This document shows positions 24,153 to 33,542 of a stretch of DNA of 64,000 nt, piece by piece. The first letter of the stretch is position 1, and each line of letters starts with the position of its first letter. Origin of the DNA: Brassicibacter mesophilus (GTDB lineage Bacteria; Bacillota; Clostridia; Tissierellales; Proteiniboraceae); the NCBI RefSeq assembly GCF_050433385.1, contig NZ_JBNPXI010000008.1:62001-126000 (forward strand), written 5' to 3'. The notes under the pieces are model-generated. The model was given only the letters and a program-made list of their open reading frames with translations, had not been told where the DNA came from and did not search any database. The translations under genes and the position numbers were made by a program.

Positions 24153-25004
24153 TTATTTATTTATTTTAAATTCTTCTACACTTTCTCTTGTATTTTTAAT
24201 GTAATCAGATATAATTTCAAAATCGTTTTTGGTAATACCAACAAATAAAACATCTATAGCAGTTAATTGAGCAATTCTTGAAGCTATAGCTCCAACCCTT
24301 ATGTTTTGCTCATTACCAGCCACACCTATATTAATATCTGAAATTTCACTTAATGGGTTTTTCCCATATTTAGTTATAGATATAGTAGTAGCACCTTTAT
24401 CCTTTGCTTTTTTCATAGCTTTATAAACTTCAAGAGTTTTTCCACTATAAGATATTCCTATGGCAACATCGCTATTTTCAATATTTGCTGAAGATGCTAG
24501 CTGTGTGTGACTATCAATATATGAAATAACAGTCTTTTTTATTCTCATAAGCTTATATTGAAAATCTTTTGCTACTAATCCTGATGCACCCACACCAAAT
24601 ATATATATTATTTTACCCTTATTAATTGCATTTATAGCTTTTTCTACTTCCTTTTCATCCATAAGGTCTATAGTATTTTGAATAACTTTAGTATTCTCAT
24701 AGGACAACTTTTGCATCATTTCACCTATTGTATCATGAGTAGTGATGTCTTCATACACTTTTTCTGTATTATTTCTTTGGCTCATGTCCTTCACTAAGTC
24801 TAGCTTCAAGTCCTGAAATCCATTATAGCCCATTTTTTTACAAAATCTTATTACACTTGCTGGGCTAATTTTTGAAAGCTTAGCAAGTTTTTGAACAGAA
24901 ATAGTGGAAATTTCATTAGTATTGCTTAGAATGTACTCAGAAAGCTTTACCTCCGATTGTGTAAAATCCTGCTTTCTTTCATTAATTTTTAATATAATAC
25001 TCAT
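24153..25004 (-). CDS. murR: RpiR/MurR-family transcriptional regulator
   Basis: 283 residues: an HTH_6 domain (1-77, TISVQKLAKLSKISPASVIRFCKKMGYNGFQDLK) and a SIS sugar-phosphate-binding domain (about 125-255, IIYIFGVGASGLVAKDF, GISYSGKTLEVYKAMKKAK). By context it senses MurNAc-6-phosphate or GlcNAc-6-phosphate and controls the mur operon. The ATG is two bases after the mupG stop (TAACATG), so translation is coupled. The two TGAAA..TTTCA sites before murQ are its likely operators. Confidence 0.85.
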   Translation of the reverse strand: MSIILKINERKQDFTQSEVKLSEYILSNTNEISTISVQKLAKLSKISPASVIRFCKKMGYNGFQDLKLDLVKDMSQRNNTEKVYEDITTHDTIGEMMQKLSYENTKVIQNTIDLMDEKEVEKAINAINKGKIIYIFGVGASGLVAKDFQYKLMRIKKTVISYIDSHTQLASSANIENSDVAIGISYSGKTLEVYKAMKKAKDKGATTISITKYGKNPLSEISDINIGVAGNEQNIRVGAIASRIAQLTAIDVLFVGITKNDFEIISDYIKNTRESVEEFKINK

Positions 25005-25005
25005 G

Positions 25006-26049
25006 TTAGCCCCCCGTTACTTCAAGTTTAAACTTATCTCCTGGCTTCAAAATATCAATTAATACTGAAGCCTCACTAGCATCAGCAATAACATTAACTC
25101 TTGAGTCTTTACACAATTCTTTCTTAGCTATCTGTAAATCTCCTTCATACCTTAAATAGTTTTCATTGTCTATTGTAACACAATACTTAAATCTTTCAAT
25201 TGTATTATTAGGTATGATTGTCCCCTTTTTATAATGCCTTGCTTCTTGAGACCTAATAATGAATTCACCAGGGTCTTTTCTGTTAGTATGAACTTGCTCT
25301 ATTATTTGTTTTTCTTCACTACTCATATTTAAATATGGCTTAATAGGGATTATTAAGATATCTTTGTTAATATTTGATAATTTTATGAGTTCATCCTTAG
25401 AAGCGCGGCTATCTCCTATTAAGACGGTATCAACTCCTAGCCTTAAAAGGTGTTGAGCCGAGATAACTGGATCTATATTTCTGTGCTTTTCTAATGTTGG
25501 TAGTCCTTCATAGATAGGTCCTCTTTTTATGTTTCTTGAGCTTATAAACGCAATTATTTCAAGTCCATATTCTTTGAATAACTGGTTTCTTTGATTGAAT
25601 AAGTCCTCGGATATTCCAGTATCTTTTTTAGGATAATAGTTATGACATGCAATAATTTTTTCTAAATTACCACCATATTTTAAGATATCTTCAATATCAT
25701 CCCTATCTAAAGTACTTGCATTAAGTGTTATATTAAAATCCTTATTTCTTGTAAGTTCAGCAATATCCTTATTGGAAAAACCAAAATCAAGTCTTAAAGA
25801 ATAAATATTATACTTATTAATATCTAATTTTTCGTAGTATTTTTTTGAAATATCAGCGATTATTCTCATATTAAGCCTATTTGCTTCTGTTAAAATCTCA
25901 ATTGCCTCTTCTTCAAATTTGCTATGAGTCTCTGGTATATGCAAAGAAGTAAACATAGTGTTTAAACCCATTTTACGAGCTTCGTTAATATACTCAATGT
26001 TTTCATTAAGTGAATTTTCCATTCCTGCGTATACTGATATTCCTAACAT
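25006..26049 (-). CDS. mupG: 6-phospho-N-acetylmuramidase MupG (DUF871)
   Basis: About 347 residues with a TIM-barrel N-terminal domain (MLGISVYAGMENSLNENIEYI, TMFTSLHIPE, CHNYYPKKDTGIS, FISSRN) and a small C-terminal beta domain. This is the family shown in Staphylococcus aureus to split MurNAc-6P-GlcNAc after PTS uptake. The start is the ATG at 26049, eight bases after GGAG; the longer frame begins with a GTG that is part of the ribosome site. Its product feeds MurQ. Confidence 0.88.
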   Translation of the reverse strand: MLGISVYAGMENSLNENIEYINEARKMGLNTMFTSLHIPETHSKFEEEAIEILTEANRLNMRIIADISKKYYEKLDINKYNIYSLRLDFGFSNKDIAELTRNKDFNITLNASTLDRDDIEDILKYGGNLEKIIACHNYYPKKDTGISEDLFNQRNQLFKEYGLEIIAFISSRNIKRGPIYEGLPTLEKHRNIDPVISAQHLLRLGVDTVLIGDSRASKDELIKLSNINKDILIIPIKPYLNMSSEEKQIIEQVHTNRKDPGEFIIRSQEARHYKKGTIIPNNTIERFKYCVTIDNENYLRYEGDLQIAKKELCKDSRVNVIADASEASVLIDILKPGDKFKLEVTGG

Positions 26050-26076
26050 TATAATCACTCCAATACATAATATATT

Positions 26077-26124
26077 GAGGACAGTTGCAATTGCTACATG
26101 CCCTGTAACAGACCAACTGTCCTC
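26077..26124. other. Intercistronic stem-loop between murP and mupG
   Basis: Perfect 11-bp arms GAGGACAGTTG and CAACTGTCCTC with a 26-base loop. No T run follows on the minus strand, so it is more likely an mRNA-stability or processing element than a full terminator. Confidence 0.55.
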
Positions 26125-26136
26125 TAATTCTTAGAA

Positions 26137-27561
26137 TTAATTTAAATCAGAAACTTCTCTTTCCTTTATAAATGCATAGGTAATAATAAAGCCACCTATA
26201 TATGATATCACTAAGCCTATAAAGTAGTTAAGCATAGAATCTGGCTTCATTAATGGAATAGCTGATATTCCAGATGGTCCCCATGCACTTGCCATGACAT
26301 TTTGAAGCATAATAAAGGCTCCACCAAATCCAGCACCTAGCCCAGCTGTAATAAATGGCTTTCCAAGAGGTAATGTAACTCCGTATATTAAAGGCTCTCC
26401 AATTCCCAAAATACCTGCTGGTAAAGCACCAGAAATAATTTGCTTTAATTTATGATTGTTAACCTTTTTAGCTTTAATATATATTGCTATGGCTGCACCT
26501 ACTTGTCCGGCTCCAGCCATTGCTAATACCGGGAATAATGATACTCCACCCATAGCTTCTAACTGAACAGCATAGATTGGAATTAATCCATGATGCAATC
26601 CTAGCAGCACCATTGGCAAAAATATAGCTGACAAAACATATCCTGATATAATGCTTACAATAGGTATATTTGATGATACCAATACACCTAATGCTTTAAC
26701 CAGCCAATCTGATATGAATCCAGAAACTGGCATGATAACAAATATCATTCCAAGTGCCATTATGAGTAAGGTAACAACTGGAGTAACTATTAGGTCTAGT
26801 ACTTCTGGAACAGCTTTTCTAACTCTCTTTTCAACCTTAGATAAAATAAACACACCAATAATTACACCAATGACTCCACCTTTACCAGATCTAAGAATTG
26901 ACTCTAATGGAGAATTAGCATTAAACATCCCTATAGATTGAGAAATACTATTGATTTGCTCCATTACAGTTAGGGCCCCGATCATACCACCAAGACCTTC
27001 TGTAGCACCAAATTGTTTCGCAGCATTTATGCCAGTAAAAATCGTAAAGTATCCAAGGAAGGATCCTCCTAGTAAGGATAGTATCAATTGAGTAATATTC
27101 CATAAATTACTTGTTGGGAGGCTTCCAGTACTTTGAAGGTTTGTTATAAGACCCGCAAATCCGTTAAATATACCTGCAGCTATGACTGCTGGAATTAAAG
27201 GAATAAATATCTCACCGATAGTTCTAAGACCTTGTTTAAATTTATTTTGCTTTTGCTTTCCCTTTATCATCTTCTTGTTTGTTTCCCAATTTTCACCAAC
27301 CTTAAGATCAGGTGATAAGTTTACGTTTTCCTTTAGGATATTACAAAGCTTTGCTGCTTTTCCTGGGCCAACAACAATCTGCAAGGTTTCATCCTCAACA
27401 ACACCCATAACTCCATCTAGAGCTTTAAGCTCTTTCATTTTAACTAAGCTTGGATCTTTTAATTTAACCCTCAAGCGAGTCATACAGTTTGTGGCATGTT
27501 CAATGTTCCCCTCACCACCAATTAGTTCAACAATCTTTAAAACTAATTCCTTATTATTCAT
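26137..27561 (-). CDS. murP: PTS EIIBC, MurNAc (disaccharide) specific
   Basis: About 474 residues. The EIIB domain (1-80) has the phospho-Cys C26 in ATNCMTRLRVKL. The EIIC domain (about 115-470) has ten hydrophobic segments with FIPLIPAVIAAGIFNG and GALPAGILGIGEPLIYGVTLP, the EIIC-Glc/sucrose family signature. No EIIA domain is fused; the one at 23626-24105 probably serves. The ATG at 27561 follows GGAGGGGTGTCGG; the open frame runs 42 bases further up without a site. Confidence 0.88.
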   Translation of the reverse strand: MNNKELVLKIVELIGGEGNIEHATNCMTRLRVKLKDPSLVKMKELKALDGVMGVVEDETLQIVVGPGKAAKLCNILKENVNLSPDLKVGENWETNKKMIKGKQKQNKFKQGLRTIGEIFIPLIPAVIAAGIFNGFAGLITNLQSTGSLPTSNLWNITQLILSLLGGSFLGYFTIFTGINAAKQFGATEGLGGMIGALTVMEQINSISQSIGMFNANSPLESILRSGKGGVIGVIIGVFILSKVEKRVRKAVPEVLDLIVTPVVTLLIMALGMIFVIMPVSGFISDWLVKALGVLVSSNIPIVSIISGYVLSAIFLPMVLLGLHHGLIPIYAVQLEAMGGVSLFPVLAMAGAGQVGAAIAIYIKAKKVNNHKLKQIISGALPAGILGIGEPLIYGVTLPLGKPFITAGLGAGFGGAFIMLQNVMASAWGPSGISAIPLMKPDSMLNYFIGLVISYIGGFIITYAFIKEREVSDLN

Positions 27562-27603
27562 CCGACACCCCTCCATTTTAGTATTTATTTGCTTATTCAA
27601 CAA

Positions 27604-28512
27604 TTAAGACTTATGAGCTTTTATTGCTCTGCTTAAATGCCCACCATGTTTATTAAGAATTTCCTCCGCTTCCTTTAACCCTAATCCAGTTTTTATCATG
27701 AAAATAGATGTCTTAACATTATAATTCGTTTTTTCAAGAAATTCAGTTGCTGTTTCTCTATTAGCCTCTGTAACTTGCATGACTATTTTCTTGCATCTTT
27801 CAATTAACTTTAGATTTTTTGCCTGAAGATCCACCATTAGGTTTTGGTAAACCTTTCCTAATTTAATCATTGCAGATGTTGTAAGCATATTTAGCACCAT
27901 TTTTTGTGCAGTACCAGCTTTCATTCTAGTTGAACCTGCTATAACTTCTGGACCTACTACAGGAGATATGGAAATGTCAGCTAATTTTGAAATGTCAGAA
28001 TTAGGATTACACGTAACTCCAATAGTATTCACACCGATTTCCTTGGAATATTCTAGTCCCCCTATAACATAAGGTGTTCTCCCACTTGCTGCTATTCCCA
28101 CAAGTATATCTTTTGAATTAAAATCTATCTCTTTTAACTGTCTAAATGCTTCCTCTTTACTATCTTCTGCACCTTCAACCGCATCTCTTATTGCCCTGCT
28201 TCCACCTGCAATAAGCCCTTGAATCAAACTCTCACTAACTCCAAAAGTAGGTGGACACTCAGAAGCATCTAAAATTCCAAGTCTTCCACTGGTCCCAGCA
28301 CCTATATATATTAACCTCCCACCGTTACTCAGCTTTTCTGAAATTAAATCTACAGCCTGTGCAATATTTGGAAGCTCTTTCTCAACTGCTAATGCTACCT
28401 TTTTATCTTCTTCATTAATCATTTTAACTATATCTATTGTATCTGCTTCATCAATATTAAGCGTATTTTGGTTCCTTGCTTCTGTAACTAATTTGTTTAA
28501 TTCGTCATTCAT
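27604..28512 (-). CDS. murQ: N-acetylmuramic acid 6-phosphate etherase MurQ
   Basis: About 302 residues. Removes the lactyl ether of MurNAc-6P to give GlcNAc-6P and lactate. Signature RLIYIGAGTSGRLGILDASECPPTFG with catalytic Glu85, and VAGSTRMKAGTAQKMVLNML. The ATG at 28512 follows GAGGTGATGAA; the extra 15 codons upstream lack a site. First gene of the mur operon. No GlcNAc-6P deacetylase (nagA) is in view. Confidence 0.95.
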   Translation of the reverse strand: MNDELNKLVTEARNQNTLNIDEADTIDIVKMINEEDKKVALAVEKELPNIAQAVDLISEKLSNGGRLIYIGAGTSGRLGILDASECPPTFGVSESLIQGLIAGGSRAIRDAVEGAEDSKEEAFRQLKEIDFNSKDILVGIAASGRTPYVIGGLEYSKEIGVNTIGVTCNPNSDISKLADISISPVVGPEVIAGSTRMKAGTAQKMVLNMLTTSAMIKLGKVYQNLMVDLQAKNLKLIERCKKIVMQVTEANRETATEFLEKTNYNVKTSIFMIKTGLGLKEAEEILNKHGGHLSRAIKAHKS

Positions 28513-28547
28513 TTCATCACCTCGTTGTAAATATTCAGTATATTTAT

Positions 28548-28576
28548 ATAATAACATTAATGAAATAATGTTTCAA
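28548..28576 (-). promoter_or_regulatory. Promoter of the mur operon
   Basis: TTGAAA at 28571-28576, 17-base spacer, TATTAT at 28548-28553. The operator at 28561-28575 fills the spacer, so a bound repressor would block polymerase. Confidence 0.6.
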
Positions 28577-28607
28577 CATTTTAATTTATTTTTTGAACAT
28601 TGTTTCA
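28561..28607. promoter_or_regulatory. Two candidate MurR/RpiR operators
   Basis: TGAAATAATGTTTCA at 28561-28575 (perfect 5-bp arms) and TGAACATTGTTTCA at 28594-28607, whose flanks extend the palindrome to TTTTGAA/TTCAAAA. They lie over and just upstream of the murQ promoter. Confidence 0.6.
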
Positions 28608-28826
28608 AAACGAAGAGGATGTTTCATTGTCATAAATTAAGCTTGAAACTTAATGATTATCAATTTCCTGGTCTCTTATGCCAGATAGTGTCTTCAATAA
28701 TTGATTTTCATCATTACTAAATACTAAGGAAGATTGATTATTAAAGATATTTGCTGTAATATAGATATCTGAAAGACTTTTTACATTAACAGATAGTTTT
28801 ATTCGACTTAAAAGGGGTAGAGAAAA

Positions 28827-30209
28827 ATGGTATTTAGTAGTTTAGTTTTTTTATTTTTATTCTTGCCAATTGTTCTAATTTGCTATTATCTATCAAGTGA
28901 TAGATTTAGAAATTATATACTGTTAATGGCAAGTTTATTTTTTTACGCATGGGGAGAGCCAAAATATATATATTTGATGATATTATCAATAATCGTTAAT
29001 TACTCGATAGGCTTTAAAGTCGAGCCTGATTCAAAAGGAAATAGAAAGTTATGGCTATGTATATCGGTTATTTTTAATTTAGGTTTATTAATTATATTTA
29101 AATATTCAGACTTTTTATTTGGTATAGAAGGTATTAAATTACCTCTTGGAATATCTTTTTTTACATTTCAAACAATGAGTTACATAATAGATATTTACAG
29201 GAAAGATGGTAAGGTTCAAAAAAATATATTTGATTTAGCATTATATATAAGCTTGTTCCCACAACTTGTTGCAGGTCCCATAGTAAGATACCAAACGGTG
29301 GACAAGCAGATAAACAAAAGGAACCATTCATTAGAAAAATTTGCTGATGGAGTTAATAGATTTGTATTAGGATTATCTAAAAAGGTTATATTAGCAAATC
29401 AACTAGCATTAGTAGCAGATGGAGTGTTTAAGACAAATGTCGCTGACTTGTCAGTTATTGAAGCTTGGATTGGAATAATATGCTATACACTTCAAATATA
29501 TTTTGATTTTAGCGGTTACAGTGATATGGCTATAGGACTTGGAAAGATGTTTGGTTTTGATTTCTTAGAAAATTTTAAGTACCCCTATATATCACAATCA
29601 GTGTCTGAATTTTGGAGAAGATGGCATATTTCTTTAGGAAGCTGGTTCAGAGATTATGTATATATCCCATTAGGAGGAAATAGAGTATCTAAAATAAAAT
29701 TATTTAGAAATTTACTTGTAGTATGGATTTTAACTGGTTTATGGCATGGTGCTAATTGGACATTTATAATATGGGGACTGTATTATGGAGCTTTTATAGT
29801 TCTAGAAAAAGCATTATTAGAGAAACTAATTTATAGATTACCTAGAGTATTTAGACATATTTATCTATTATTTATTGTTATTATTGGATGGGTTTTCTTT
29901 AGATCAAACGATATAAATCAAGCTATGAAGTTTATAAAAGTTATGATGGGTTTTGACTCAAATCCACTTTTAAATAACAAGCTTACAATATATATAATTG
30001 ACTATTGGTATATAATCATTGCATCCATAGTACTTTCAACACCAATAATAGAAAAAATAAAGGCTTTAGCAGTTAGAATAAATAAATATGCATTTCAAAA
30101 TGATTTAGTTTATGCATTTCATAGTTTGATTCTTATAACGTGCATGCTTATAGTTATAGTTTTGTTAAATAGTTCTAGTTATAATCCATTTTTATACTTT
30201 AGATTTTAG
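28827..30209 (+). CDS. MBOAT-family O-acyltransferase (AlgI/PatA-like)
   Basis: 460 residues, about ten or eleven membrane helices. Family landmarks are PLGISFFTFQTMSYIIDIYR, LFPQLVAGPIVRY, FWRRWHISLGSWFRDYVY (262-279) and the catalytic His307 in GLWHGANWTF. It moves acyl groups across the membrane for O-acetylation of an exported polymer. Followed after six bases by a DHHW/AlgX-like partner, the usual two-gene set. AGGGG precedes the ATG. The acceptor (peptidoglycan, cell-wall polysaccharide or other) cannot be told from sequence. Confidence 0.92.
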   Translation: MVFSSLVFLFLFLPIVLICYYLSSDRFRNYILLMASLFFYAWGEPKYIYLMILSIIVNYSIGFKVEPDSKGNRKLWLCISVIFNLGLLIIFKYSDFLFGIEGIKLPLGISFFTFQTMSYIIDIYRKDGKVQKNIFDLALYISLFPQLVAGPIVRYQTVDKQINKRNHSLEKFADGVNRFVLGLSKKVILANQLALVADGVFKTNVADLSVIEAWIGIICYTLQIYFDFSGYSDMAIGLGKMFGFDFLENFKYPYISQSVSEFWRRWHISLGSWFRDYVYIPLGGNRVSKIKLFRNLLVVWILTGLWHGANWTFIIWGLYYGAFIVLEKALLEKLIYRLPRVFRHIYLLFIVIIGWVFFRSNDINQAMKFIKVMMGFDSNPLLNNKLTIYIIDYWYIIIASIVLSTPIIEKIKALAVRINKYAFQNDLVYAFHSLILITCMLIVIVLLNSSSYNPFLYFRF

Positions 30210-30227
30210 AAAGAAGTGATATTGAAG

Positions 30228-31433
30228 ATGAATAAGAAAAAAGCCAAATATATAGTAATTCCATTTTTAGTAATTATATTCGGGTTCTTTTTAATGAATA
30301 TATTGTGTCCAGATAAAAAGTTCAGTATTACAGAGAATAGAAACTTAGCAAAAAAACCAACTGTTGAGGACATAGTTAATAGTACTTATGCTTCTAAGTT
30401 TGAAAAATATTATACAGATCAATTTGTTTTCAGAGAAAAAATGATATGTTTCAATAGAATGTCTGAAATGAAATTAAATAAAAGTATGGTTGGTAATTAC
30501 TACCTAGGTGAGGATAACTGGATTTTAGGCATGTTTCCTAAGATTTTAACACCTGATAATATAGATAATTACTCTGATGCTATAAATTCATTATCGCAAC
30601 TAAGTCAAGGTATGGGAAAGGATGTATACTTTACACTAACACCTCATAAAACAAATATGCTGAAACATTTGTACCCTAAATATGTAGATAATATGAATAA
30701 TATTAATATTAATAAAGATAATTTCAAATCAAATTTAAACTCCAACTTTATAATATTTTTAGATATTGATGAATATATGTTAAGTAAGTTTAGTGAAAAA
30801 GAACGTGAGAGATTATATTTTAAAACTGACCATCACTGGAATGGTGTAGGTGCTTTTGAGGGATTTAAGCTGATGGCTCAAAAAATGGAGCTTGGAGTAT
30901 CTTCTGAGAAACTAGAAGATCATTTTAGTAAATATAAAACTAAGGTCTGTAGTGATAAAAATTTTATTGGAAGCTATAATAGAAATATTGATATGTTGGT
31001 TAAAGAGAGAGAGTATCTAAGCTACATTTATTTGGAAGGTGGTAAATATGAGTATTTCTTAAATAATGGAAAAAAAGATGAGAAAGTTAAGGAAGAAGAT
31101 GTTATTGCCACTTTAAGAAACAAAGATAAATGGGACTATGGTGGAGCTTATATTAGAGGTGCTCAATGTAATATGTTAAAGATAAGAAATAAAAATTCTC
31201 TAACTGATAAAAAAATTCTTGTTTTTAGAGATTCATATCAAGCACCTACAACTTTGTTATTAGCTGATTTATTTAATGAAGTCCAACTTGTTGACCCTAG
31301 AAATATAGGAAATATAGAAATGAGTTATGAACAGATTATACAAAGTACTGATGCTGATATTGTTATGTTTATGTATAATAGTTCTGGATTTGACTCAATG
31401 ATTAAAAGTATGATTGACAAAGGAATTAAGTAA
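30228..31433 (+). CDS. DHHW-family (AlgX/AlgJ-like) SGNH acyltransferase partner
   Basis: About 401 residues. N-terminal membrane anchor (KYIVIPFLVIIFGFFLMNIL) and an extracytoplasmic AlgX-like domain with TENRNLAKKP, LTPHKTNM and the TDHHWN motif (Asp-His pair). A late VFRDSYQAPTTLLL carries the likely catalytic Ser. It completes acetyl transfer begun by the MBOAT protein. In-frame GTG (30216) and TTG (30222) starts also exist; the ATG at 30228 is preferred. Confidence 0.88.
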   Translation: MNKKKAKYIVIPFLVIIFGFFLMNILCPDKKFSITENRNLAKKPTVEDIVNSTYASKFEKYYTDQFVFREKMICFNRMSEMKLNKSMVGNYYLGEDNWILGMFPKILTPDNIDNYSDAINSLSQLSQGMGKDVYFTLTPHKTNMLKHLYPKYVDNMNNININKDNFKSNLNSNFIIFLDIDEYMLSKFSEKERERLYFKTDHHWNGVGAFEGFKLMAQKMELGVSSEKLEDHFSKYKTKVCSDKNFIGSYNRNIDMLVKEREYLSYIYLEGGKYEYFLNNGKKDEKVKEEDVIATLRNKDKWDYGGAYIRGAQCNMLKIRNKNSLTDKKILVFRDSYQAPTTLLLADLFNEVQLVDPRNIGNIEMSYEQIIQSTDADIVMFMYNSSGFDSMIKSMIDKGIK

Positions 31434-31437
31434 AAAA

Positions 31438-31475
31438 AATGTAGGCAAGTAAAAATGACTTTTACTTGCCTGCTT
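31438..31475. terminator. Bidirectional terminator between the DHHW gene and the isoprenoid-synthase-like gene
   Basis: AGGCAAGTAAAA pairs with TTTTACTTGCCT through a short loop. T runs favour the minus direction, but both convergent genes can use it. Confidence 0.7.
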
Positions 31476-31486
31476 AACTTAGCAAC

Positions 31487-32782
31487 TTAATTTTTTTCAT
31501 TTTTAAATATCTCGCAAATTTTTATAATACCCTCTGAAGAAAATCTCTTCTTAAACTTTCTTTTTACTTTTCTATAATATGAAAACCTAAGCATAGAATG
31601 CTCTTCAAGTTGCCTAATATATTTTCTACTAAACATTTTTTTATTCTTAGATACAGCTTCGAATATCATTATTATACAACTTTCATATATGACTTTTTTT
31701 AGCTTTGCAGAATCACCTATTGAAAAAATATTTGCTTTATCCAATACATTTTCAATAAACCAAAGCAATTTATTCACCAATCTGTCTAAAGTCCATTTAT
31801 TTGCCATTTGTGAGAATGTCGTCATATGCCCATTTTGGATATCCTCTTCAACATCCTGCAAATCATCTATCAGTTGCAAAAACACACCGTATCCGAACAT
31901 AAAATCTGCTTCTTCCTCTGTGAGTTCTCCTCTTACAAGATAGGAATCTGTTAATACTGAAGTTCCTCCTTTTTCAAAGCTAATGCCTAATATATCCCTC
32001 TCATATGGTATACTTGCTCCTCTTTGCTGTACTAAGCTTTTTTCTTGTGCTGAGTGTATTGACAAAAGACTTTCAAATACTTGAGAGTAATTTGGCCTTG
32101 GAAATTCTCCTTCTATTTTTTGGACAAGATTATATACATTCTTCTCGTGCAAATTAGATAGTTCAGTTTGTTCACCTAGCAGCCATTTTCTAAATTTATC
32201 GTTAAAAACTCTTTTGTCATTAACAGAGATATTAGTATCATCTAAATAATTATCACTATATGGATATAACATACTGTATGCAAAAATAGAAGGTGTTAGT
32301 TCTGCTCTCATATCATAAAATATTTGTATGCTATTCATAATCCATACATTTCTAATAGCTTGAAAAATATCATACACTTCAATACTAGAATCAAATTTTT
32401 TGGCTTCATCAATAAAAGCTTCAGTTATTTCTGAATATCCCTTGTCTATAAAAAAGTCTATAAGACTTTCTTCATATCCAGAAATATTTGACTCAAATTC
32501 CTTTATTAATTCTAATATTTTATCCCTCCATATGCTCTTCTGTTCTTCATCTACAGTCACTTCATTTAATAGTTTAAAAAGTTTTTTTCTAAACACTTCA
32601 ACTTTTCTCTCATTCTTAAGTTTGTCAAAAAAACTTATTTTTCTATTAATTTTGGGGCAGCTACACTCAGTCTCCCACCATAAAGATAAATATTTGAACT
32701 TTAGATTCTGAACTAGACTGTTTATATCTCCTGGATAGTTAGCATTATTAATCATCTTATTATCATAAACTAAATCTTTCAT
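31487..32782 (-). CDS. Class I isoprenoid/terpene-synthase-fold protein of unknown product
   Basis: 431 residues, helical throughout, no signal peptide or membrane helix. Two acidic motifs fit a class I prenyl-diphosphate site: SDNYLDD (176-182) and QLIDDLQDVEED (303-314), with FEKGG (269-273) between them, in the order seen in trans-prenyl and squalene/tetraprenyl-curcumene-type synthases. The N-terminal 150 residues are not recognised, and a basic C-terminal tail (YYRKVKRKFKKRF) could bind membranes. It stands alone facing the MBOAT pair. Substrate and product are unknown; the acidic-motif reading is good but not proof of activity. Confidence 0.6.
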   Translation of the reverse strand: MKDLVYDNKMINNANYPGDINSLVQNLKFKYLSLWWETECSCPKINRKISFFDKLKNERKVEVFRKKLFKLLNEVTVDEEQKSIWRDKILELIKEFESNISGYEESLIDFFIDKGYSEITEAFIDEAKKFDSSIEVYDIFQAIRNVWIMNSIQIFYDMRAELTPSIFAYSMLYPYSDNYLDDTNISVNDKRVFNDKFRKWLLGEQTELSNLHEKNVYNLVQKIEGEFPRPNYSQVFESLLSIHSAQEKSLVQQRGASIPYERDILGISFEKGGTSVLTDSYLVRGELTEEEADFMFGYGVFLQLIDDLQDVEEDIQNGHMTTFSQMANKWTLDRLVNKLLWFIENVLDKANIFSIGDSAKLKKVIYESCIIMIFEAVSKNKKMFSRKYIRQLEEHSMLRFSYYRKVKRKFKKRFSSEGIIKICEIFKNEKN

Positions 32783-32908
32783 TATCTTTCATCACCCAAT
32801 TAATTCAATAGTATTTATTATTTATTTCATTCCTTCCATAACAATATTTTACTTTATATAGTATTCTATGCTCCTCATATATTTCCTTTAAAATAGGATA
32901 TGCTTCAA

Positions 32909-32937
32909 AAAGCAAGCAAGAACCGTCTCAACTTGCT
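32909..32937. other. Isolated hairpin between divergent genes
   Basis: On the minus strand AAAGCAAG and CTTGCTT arms with a following GCTTTTT. It lies between the divergent starts at 32782 and 33065, so it is not an ordinary end of either gene; possibly part of a leader or a short transcript. Confidence 0.35.
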
Positions 32938-33064
32938 TTGAGTAGTACAGATTGATATATAAGAAATGAAAATTTATTTACATTTTTGCAATAATCATAT
33001 TTCTACATTTTTTACATTTAATGTATTCTATAATTAATTAAAAATACAAAAAGGAGAGATGAGT

Positions 33065-33493
33065 GTGAAAAAATTTACAAGCTTATTTTTAATAGGAGTA
33101 ATTTTGTTAGTATTTGGTTCAGTAGGCTTTGCAGCTCCAGCAGCTCCATTCACAGATGTTATGGTCTATGCCGTAGGATCAGAACAATATGGGGATTATG
33201 AATATATAGATTATAATCAATTCACTACATTAGAAGATCATGGCGGAACCCCTTTTTACATTGTAACTGCTGACTTTGGGTATAGTAGACAAAGTAGTCG
33301 TATTGCAAAATTAAATGGAATTAAACTAAATCTTGTTTACACAGATTATGTAGATACAAATGGAGATTCAATAGTAGATGTCTTTTTATATTATTGGGAT
33401 GCTAGTGGTCAAACAGGAGGAAATTTCACTTATCAAGCTACTTCTGAGAACTATCCATGGAATACTTATAGTGACTCAATCATAATAAAATAG
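33065..33493 (+). CDS. Secreted YolA-like (DUF4879) protein
   Basis: About 142 residues. Signal peptide to the AAPAAP region (near 25). The mature part has the YolA pattern VYAVGSEQYGDYEYI, DHGG, FYIVTADFGYSR, FLYYWDASGQ and a final NTYSDSIIIK. The GTG at 33065 is the likely start: it follows AAGGAG by eight bases, whereas the ATG six bases upstream is too close. Secreted small protein in Bacillus relatives; function unknown. A terminator hairpin follows directly. Confidence 0.75.
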   Translation: MKKFTSLFLIGVILLVFGSVGFAAPAAPFTDVMVYAVGSEQYGDYEYIDYNQFTTLEDHGGTPFYIVTADFGYSRQSSRIAKLNGIKLNLVYTDYVDTNGDSIVDVFLYYWDASGQTGGNFTYQATSENYPWNTYSDSIIIK

Positions 33494-33495
33494 TA

Positions 33496-33542
33496 AATAA
33501 TAGAAGCATCTATTTTAAAATAGATGCTTCTATTATTTACTA
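33496..33542. terminator. Bidirectional terminator between convergent genes
   Basis: Near-perfect inverted repeat with about 20-bp arms (AATAATAGAAGCATCTATTT and its complement), shared by the YolA-like gene and the convergent gene at 33533. Confidence 0.85.

Noticed and set aside
28700..28826. Regulatory site for the MBOAT pair
   Set aside because: AT-rich with no symmetrical or consensus promoter element that stands out.
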